Assembly: GCA_013696385.1 (NCBI GenBank)
Contig: JACCYR010000299.1
Span: 1 to 9,154, forward strand
DNA length: 9,154 nucleotides
Origin: Acidobacteriota bacterium
GTDB lineage: Bacteria; Acidobacteriota; Blastocatellia; Pyrinomonadales; Pyrinomonadaceae
Direction: 5' to 3'
Shown: positions 4,710-9,154 of the stretch, piece by piece
Position numbering within the stretch: the stretch's first letter is position 1
How the letters are laid out: each line of letters begins with the position of its first letter
The notes under the pieces: generated by a model
Seen by the model: the letters and a program-made list of their open reading frames with translations, nothing else
What the model was told of the DNA's origin: nothing
Database searches by the model: none
Program-made: the position numbers and the translations under genes

Positions 4710-7124
4710 TTACCAGCGATAACGCAGAGTAACTGAACCGTTTACGGGCGAGCCGGGCTGAATGCCGTTATCGCCGTTTGATGTTTCATAGTAGCGTTTG
4801 TTTGTTATGTTTTTCAGATTGAAAGCAATTTCGTAATGTTTCTCGCTTCTCCACGACAGCGACGCATCAAAACGCGCATAGCCGGGCAAAGTTACAAGAT
4901 TATTGGTCGAAGTGAAAGTTTTTGTTCGGGTGTAGCCGCCGAAACCGAGGCGAAATTGTTTCGGCAATTGGTATGTCAGCCACAGATTCCCCGAACTGCG
5001 CGGCGTTAGCTGGGCTGATTTTCCTTGCAAAGGAATGCCCGCCGAAACGGTATTCGATTTTATAATATGCGCGTCGAGAAGCGCGTAACCAGCATAAACG
5101 TCGAGTTTTCTTGTCGGCGAACCGGAAACGGTAAATTCAATGCCATCGGTTCTCTGTTCGCCGATGAGTATAAGCTGCGTCGGATTGAGCGGGTCGTTTG
5201 TTTTGATATTGTTGCGGTCAAGCCGAAAAACGGCGAGCGTCGCATTAAGGCGGAACGGTTGAAACTGCGCCTTAATTCCGCCTTCGTAATTTCTTGTCAG
5301 TTCCGGTCCGAGTTCATCATTATTTGCCGCCAGTGAAAGATTTTCGCCGGAAGGTTGAAATGAACGGCTGTAACTTCCGTAAAAAGAAAGCCATTCGTTC
5401 GGCTGATAAACCAGCCCGACACGCGGACTCCATTCGCAGTCTGTTCGCTGCAAATCCTGATTAACCGCTCGCAGATCATCCAACTTTTGAACAAAGCTGT
5501 CGTATCGCACGCCGAGCAATGCCTTCCATTGTTTCGTAAGATTTATCTGGTCTTGAACATAAATTCCCAAAACTTTTCCGTCAAAATCATTGAAATTCTG
5601 GATTGAACCGATATTTACCGGACGCGATAAATCAGGATTAAGCAGCGAAACCGGATTAGGTGTCGTATTACTGTTGCGAATGGTTCGTTTTGCTTGATAG
5701 CCGAGTTCAACGCCGCCTAAAATCGTGTGCTGCCAGCCGAAAGTTTGAAGTTTCCCGACAACTTCCGTTTGATTGAATGTATTGTTCTGCTTGAAGTTTC
5801 CGTTGTATTGAAAGCGGGTAACTCCTAATCTATCGTTTGGAAAAATCGGGTCCTCCAATCTGACAGCCGCACAACTGCCGTTGCTGCTGCTAAAAACGCA
5901 AATGCCGTTCGCTCCCGTATTATAAAAATCCGTTGCGGTATGAATTCGGCGAAAAACATTGCGAAGCGTCCAAAAATTATTTATCTGTTGTTCAAAACGA
6001 ATTGCCTGCGAGGAAACGCGCGTCGTTATGTGGTCGCGTTCGGGAAAACCGTAATAAGTTGCAATTGGAATGTCAACCGGACGACCTCGATATGATGGAA
6101 TTCCGCGGTCGGGAACGCGCTCGTCATTTAGATATTCAAACTGAAATGTGATGTCGGTTTTTTCGGTCGGTTTCCACGCGATTGAAGGCGCGATATTGTA
6201 GCGGTCTTGAAAGAAATAATGACGGAAACTTCCCGTTTTTTCGTAACTTCCGACAAAACGAAAAGCAAGTTTGTCCTGCAAAACCGGCTGTCCGAAGTCG
6301 AACATTCCGCGCTTCAAACCGTATGAACCAAAATTGACTTCCGCACTCCCGATCCGTTCGTAGACATTCGGTTTCTTTGTTACGCGATTAATAATTCCGC
6401 CGGACGAACCGCGTCCGAAAAGAACTGCCGAAGGACCTTTAACCACTTCGATTTGCTCGATATTCGACAAATCTCGGTAATACTGCGCGTCGTCACGAAC
6501 GCCGTCAATAAACTGGTCGCCAATTGCCGAAAATCCGCGTATAAAAAACTGGTCGCGCCTGCCTTCGCCCTGTGCCGCGGAAACCGCCGTGACATTAAAA
6601 AGCGCGTCCTGCAAAGAGCGAACCGCTTGCGAATCGAGAAGGCGGCGATTGACGATTTCCACAGATTGCGGAACATCACGCAAAAGCGTTGCAGTTTTCG
6701 TCGCCGTTTCTGTCGTTGAGGAAATAAACTCCGGCTCGATTTCGACCGTAACGGTTTCCGCAACCGTTTGCGTTTCCAAAACAATATCGGAAACCTGTAA
6801 CTTTTCTTTATCGTATGAAAGATTTTTAACAATCGGCGACATTCCTTCTTTGAAAATACTTAAAACATATTCACCGCGCTCGAAACAATTCAAAGCGAAT
6901 TCACCCGAATTATCCGTTTCCGCACGGTCAATTGTTTTACCTTTGGCATTTTTTAAAACAATTTCAGCACCGATAATAACTGCGTTGGCAGAGTCTTTTA
7001 CCGTTCCGCGAAAGCATTTTTCCGACGTTTGTGAAAATGCCGTTAAAGCTAGTGCAAAAATAGATAAAAGTAAAAATATATATGAAATGAAGGCTTTGGA
7101 TTGCGGATTAAAATTTTCTCTCAT
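4710..7124 (-). CDS. TonB-dependent siderophore receptor with N-terminal carboxypeptidase-regulatory-like domain
   Basis: An 804-residue outer-membrane receptor that imports a ferric siderophore using energy from TonB. In order: signal peptide (1-31, cut after LTAFS), a carboxypeptidase-regulatory-like beta domain (about 35-117, starting FRGTVKDSANAVIIGAEI, with Cys 37 and 80), a short linker with a TonB-box-like ETVTVEIE (123-130), a plug (about 145-250) with DVPQSVEIVN, FFIRGFS, QFIDGVRDD and IEQIEVVKGPSAVLFGRGSSGG, then a beta barrel to the end. The last stretch, GSVTLRYRW, ends in an aromatic residue as BAM substrates do. DDAQYYRDLSNIEQIEVVKG and the NGIQPGSPVNG ending resemble catecholate receptors such as Fiu, so a catechol siderophore is a reasonable guess. 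The frame is open to a TTG at 7145, but the ATG at 7124 follows an AGGAGA site and is preferred. The extra N-terminal domain is common in receptors of Bacteroidota and Acidobacteriota. A Fur-like palindrome lies upstream. Confidence 0.94.
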   Translation of the reverse strand: MRENFNPQSKAFISYIFLLLSIFALALTAFSQTSEKCFRGTVKDSANAVIIGAEIVLKNAKGKTIDRAETDNSGEFALNCFERGEYVLSIFKEGMSPIVKNLSYDKEKLQVSDIVLETQTVAETVTVEIEPEFISSTTETATKTATLLRDVPQSVEIVNRRLLDSQAVRSLQDALFNVTAVSAAQGEGRRDQFFIRGFSAIGDQFIDGVRDDAQYYRDLSNIEQIEVVKGPSAVLFGRGSSGGIINRVTKKPNVYERIGSAEVNFGSYGLKRGMFDFGQPVLQDKLAFRFVGSYEKTGSFRHYFFQDRYNIAPSIAWKPTEKTDITFQFEYLNDERVPDRGIPSYRGRPVDIPIATYYGFPERDHITTRVSSQAIRFEQQINNFWTLRNVFRRIHTATDFYNTGANGICVFSSSNGSCAAVRLEDPIFPNDRLGVTRFQYNGNFKQNNTFNQTEVVGKLQTFGWQHTILGGVELGYQAKRTIRNSNTTPNPVSLLNPDLSRPVNIGSIQNFNDFDGKVLGIYVQDQINLTKQWKALLGVRYDSFVQKLDDLRAVNQDLQRTDCEWSPRVGLVYQPNEWLSFYGSYSRSFQPSGENLSLAANNDELGPELTRNYEGGIKAQFQPFRLNATLAVFRLDRNNIKTNDPLNPTQLILIGEQRTDGIEFTVSGSPTRKLDVYAGYALLDAHIIKSNTVSAGIPLQGKSAQLTPRSSGNLWLTYQLPKQFRLGFGGYTRTKTFTSTNNLVTLPGYARFDASLSWRSEKHYEIAFNLKNITNKRYYETSNGDNGIQPGSPVNGSVTLRYRW

Positions 7125-7134
7125 AATGTCTGAT

Positions 7135-7140
7135 TCTCCT
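7135..7140 (-). promoter_or_regulatory. Ribosome binding site that fixes the receptor start
   Basis: AGGAGA on the minus strand, 10 bases before the ATG at 7124. Because it lies inside the reading frame that could begin at the TTG at 7145, it argues that translation starts at 7124 and not further upstream. Confidence 0.75.
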
Positions 7141-7156
7141 GACAATTCTTTTTCTT

Positions 7157-7175
7157 ATTGAAAATGATTTTCAAT
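7157..7175. promoter_or_regulatory. Fur box candidate in the divergent promoter region
   Basis: ATTGAAAATGATTTTCAAT is a 19-bp palindrome, perfect except for the central base. Its core TGAAAATGATTTTCA agrees with the 7-1-7 Fur consensus TGATAATNATTATCA at 12 of 14 positions. It sits 32 bases upstream of the siderophore receptor start codon, where it would cover the promoter or transcription start, and 93 bases upstream of the ATG of the divergent kinase gene. Iron-loaded Fur bound here would repress the receptor and its downstream PepSY-TM partner. Whether it also governs the kinase cannot be seen. Confidence 0.82.
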
Positions 7176-7268
7176 TTCATATTCAAGTTTTTTTAGTTTA
7201 ATCGGCACGAAAAAGATCTGTCAAGTTTGAAAATTGCTTTTTTCGTAGAGATAATTCTGATAGTTATT

Positions 7269-8207
7269 ATGACAACGATTCTGCCTGCGATTTTAACAGC
7301 CAAAGATTTCAGCAAATATTTCAAAGCTGATTTTTGGACTCGAGCTGCCGAAACGATTTGCTGCCGACACAAGATTTCCTTTCAAAATCTGCTCCGCGAC
7401 GAATACGGCGAAAGCATTGTCTTTTTGATTGATGAAAAGCTCGTTCTCAAAATTTACATTCCGACAAAAAACGGCTGTGAACGTGAACAAATAGCACTCG
7501 AAGCCGCTAAAACAAGTTTGAAAATTCCTGAAATTTACGCTTTCGGCGAGTTTGAAAACTTCAAATACCTCATCACCACGCAGCTCAAAGGTGAATTGAT
7601 GACGAGAGAAAAGTGGCTCAAATTGGACAAACGGGAGCAAATTAAAATTCTTTCCCAACTTGCTAAAGGTTTGAAAGAATTGCACACCTCCAACACGACA
7701 AATATTGATTTCGATTGGCACAAATTTATCGAACGTCAAGCAAATATTTGTATTGAGCGTCAAATGGCTTGCGGCGTAAATCCGAAAGTGTTGAAAAGTT
7801 TGCCTTTGTTTCTCGAAGAAAATCTAAAACTTCTGCCGCAAAATTTTGCGGAGGTCTTTCTGCACGGCGACGTTCATTTCGGCAACTTGCGTGTTTTGAA
7901 ACAAAACGGACATTGGCAAATTTCTGGTTTGTTTGATTTTGCTGATTCGCTAAAAGGCTTTCGTGAATACGATTTTCTCGCCGTCGGACTTTTGATGATT
8001 CAAGGGAAAGGCGATTTGCAGCGCGAATTTTTTCGCGCCTTCGATTACGCTGATGCGGAAATTGACGAAACCTTACGCAAACGGCTGATGCTTCTGACAA
8101 TATTTTACGAATGGAGCGATTTGCGCCGATACGCACTGCGCTTGCGTCCCGAAGCTGTTGATTATTCGCTTGCAGAACTAGAACGAGCGATTTGGAGTTT
8201 CATTTAA
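7269..8207 (+). CDS. Aminoglycoside-phosphotransferase-fold kinase, substrate unknown
   Basis: A 312-residue cytoplasmic kinase of the APH/choline-kinase superfamily. The N-lobe has LVLKIY with the ATP-binding lysine K61 and a helix with E78 that could pair with it. The C-lobe has the catalytic loop LHGDVHFGN (H199, D201, N206) and the metal-binding LFDFAD (D223, in place of the DFG motif). The catalytic set is complete, so it should be active. Families with this fold phosphorylate aminoglycosides, choline, homoserine, fructosamines and other small molecules, and none of these can be chosen from the sequence. There is no reason to call it a resistance gene. The frame extends up to a TTG at 7227, but the extra 14 residues are hydrophobic and unlike the family, so the ATG at 7269 is preferred, although no good ribosome site precedes it. 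It is divergent from the iron receptor across a Fur-like site. Confidence 0.85.
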   Translation: MTTILPAILTAKDFSKYFKADFWTRAAETICCRHKISFQNLLRDEYGESIVFLIDEKLVLKIYIPTKNGCEREQIALEAAKTSLKIPEIYAFGEFENFKYLITTQLKGELMTREKWLKLDKREQIKILSQLAKGLKELHTSNTTNIDFDWHKFIERQANICIERQMACGVNPKVLKSLPLFLEENLKLLPQNFAEVFLHGDVHFGNLRVLKQNGHWQISGLFDFADSLKGFREYDFLAVGLLMIQGKGDLQREFFRAFDYADAEIDETLRKRLMLLTIFYEWSDLRRYALRLRPEAVDYSLAELERAIWSFI

Positions 8208-8249
8208 CCTAACAAAAAATCAAAACTGACGATTAAATTCAATTTTACC

Positions 8250-8273
8250 GAAAAATTTGGCGGCGAATTTTTC
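8250..8273. terminator. Possible weak two-way terminator between the kinase gene and carB
   Basis: GAAAAATT (8250-8257) and AATTTTTC (8266-8273) are inverted complements around a TGGCGGCG loop, in the 105-bp gap between two convergent genes. Each strand shows a T-run on the 3' arm, but the stem is almost all A-T, so it would be weak. The location is the main support. Confidence 0.3.
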
Positions 8274-8312
8274 CTTATATTCAGTAAATTAGTGCATAAA
8301 TATTTTAAGGAA

Positions 8313-9154
8313 CTATTTCGTCGTGGCGATTTCCTTTCCATTGTGAATCTCCTGCAAACTTCTCACACTGATTTTTTCCTGTGATTTCTTTGTCGCAATC
8401 GCTTCAATCAAGGCTTCCGCGCCGGTCATCGTCGTAACGCACGGCACGTTGAATTGGAGCGCGGCTTTGCGAATCGCCTGTTCGTCGTAGTGCGAAGTTT
8501 GACCTAGAGGCGTGTTGATAATCAGCGAGATTTCGCTTTGTTTGATGTAATCGGCGATGTTCGGGCGACCTTCGTTGACTTTGAAAACGGTTTCGCACGT
8601 CAAGCCAACTTCGTGCAGACGCTTTGCCGTGCCGTAAGTGGCAATCAATTTAAAGCCCAATTTATCGAGCCGCCGCGCTAAAATTACAGCTTGACCTTTG
8701 TCGGAATCATTAACGGAAATAAACGCTTTTCCCTGCATCGGCAAAACCAGATTTGCGCCTTCCATGGCTTTGCCGTAGGCTTCGCCGAAGGTGTCACCAA
8801 CGCCCATCACTTCGCCGGTCGAGTGCATTTCCGGTCCGAGAATCGGGTCAACACCCGCGAATTTTTTGAACGGGAAAACAGGCGATTTGACGAAGATTTT
8901 CGGCACGGATAAAACTTCGGGCAGATTAAATTCAGCCAAAGTTTTTTCGCCAGCCATCACCAAAGACGCGATTTTGGCAAGCGGAACGCCCGTCGCTTTT
9001 GCCACAAACGGAACTGTTCGAGATGCACGCGGATTGACTTCGATAACGTAGACACGGTCGTCTTTTATTGCTAATTGAAGATTCATCAAACCTTTAACTT
9101 TTAAGGCTTTTGCCAAGTTTTGTGTGTAATGTTTGATGGTTTCGAGATGCTCCA
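8313..9154 (-). CDS. carB: Carbamoyl-phosphate synthase large subunit, C-terminal part (partial)
   Basis: The visible 280 codons are the end of CarB, the cytoplasmic subunit that makes carbamoyl phosphate from bicarbonate, ammonia (from glutamine via CarA) and two ATP for arginine and pyrimidine synthesis. The frame continues beyond the right edge; full-length proteins are near 1,070 residues. The first part is the end of the second ATP-grasp unit, with VIEVNPRASRTVPFVAKATG, whose Glu and Asn bind the metals and whose Arg contacts nucleotide, then PEMHSTGEVMG. From about visible residue 140 begins the MGS-like regulatory domain (KAFISVNDSDKG, LGFKLIATYGTAKRL, LIINTPLG), the site where UMP, IMP or ornithine control the enzyme in well-studied bacteria. 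The C-terminal tail SQEKISVRSLQEIHNG is the usual ending. It converges on the kinase gene and has no partner in the window. Nothing is broken in the part seen. Confidence 0.97.
   Translation of the reverse strand, partial: EHLETIKHYTQNLAKALKVKGLMNLQLAIKDDRVYVIEVNPRASRTVPFVAKATGVPLAKIASLVMAGEKTLAEFNLPEVLSVPKIFVKSPVFPFKKFAGVDPILGPEMHSTGEVMGVGDTFGEAYGKAMEGANLVLPMQGKAFISVNDSDKGQAVILARRLDKLGFKLIATYGTAKRLHEVGLTCETVFKVNEGRPNIADYIKQSEISLIINTPLGQTSHYDEQAIRKAALQFNVPCVTTMTGAEALIEAIATKKSQEKISVRSLQEIHNGKEIATTK

Noticed and set aside
7227..7268. Upstream TTG start for the APH-fold kinase, giving a hydrophobic leader
   Set aside because: The 14 extra residues would resemble a membrane anchor, but the kinase fold is cytoplasmic and the ATG at 7269 gives a normal N-terminus.
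7269..8207. Antibiotic-resistance aminoglycoside kinase
   Set aside because: Only the general fold motifs are visible. There is no resistance-gene context or mobile element beside it, so a substrate cannot be claimed.
8313..9154. A stand-alone carB fragment or pseudogene
   Set aside because: The frame remains open to the window edge with family-like sequence, so it is simply cut by the window.

Overview
The window looks like a chromosomal stretch of a Gram-negative-type bacterium. A TonB-dependent outer-membrane receptor and signal-peptide-bearing envelope proteins imply an outer membrane. The receptor carries an N-terminal carboxypeptidase-regulatory-like domain, coding GC is middling and intergenic DNA is AT-rich. 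A deep-branching lineage such as Acidobacteriota (Blastocatellia-like) would fit, but that placement is a guess from style and not from a marker gene.

Left part (1-1840) is a rearrangement site. A complete IS1595-family insertion sequence (192-939, perfect 17-bp terminal inverted repeats) sits between the first codons of a GT4-type glycosyltransferase (minus strand, running off the left edge) and the 3' remnant of what looks like a DNA adenine methyltransferase (plus strand, 5' part missing). The 8-bp direct repeats expected for this family are absent, so the two flanks were probably joined by an IS-mediated deletion or by recombination between IS copies. Behind the remnant lies a short non-coding stretch (1656-1844) with two inverted-repeat clusters.

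Middle part (1845-3290) holds endonuclease V (nfi, deoxyinosine repair) and an exported SYLF-domain protein, both on the minus strand and separated by a good intrinsic terminator. The 245-bp gap 3291-3535 is AT-rich. Beyond the ribosome binding site of the SYLF gene I see nothing in it.

Right part (3536-8207) is an iron-acquisition locus. A TonB-dependent siderophore receptor is followed 61 bp downstream by a PepSY-TM inner-membrane protein, very likely as one operon. A strong Fur-box-like palindrome lies 33 bp upstream of the receptor start codon, in the gap shared with a divergent aminoglycoside-phosphotransferase-fold kinase. The likely logic is that iron starvation relieves Fur, the receptor imports a ferric chelate, and the PepSY-TM protein helps release or reduce the iron. 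A role for the kinase in this is unproven.

The right edge (8313-9154) is the C-terminal third or less of carB (carbamoyl-phosphate synthase large subunit), convergent with the kinase. No tRNA, rRNA, CRISPR array or prophage module was seen, and no gene-free stretch exceeds 300 bases. I did not find a clearly new multi-gene system. The best leads are the IS scar with its hybrid junctions and the Fur-controlled divergent pair.
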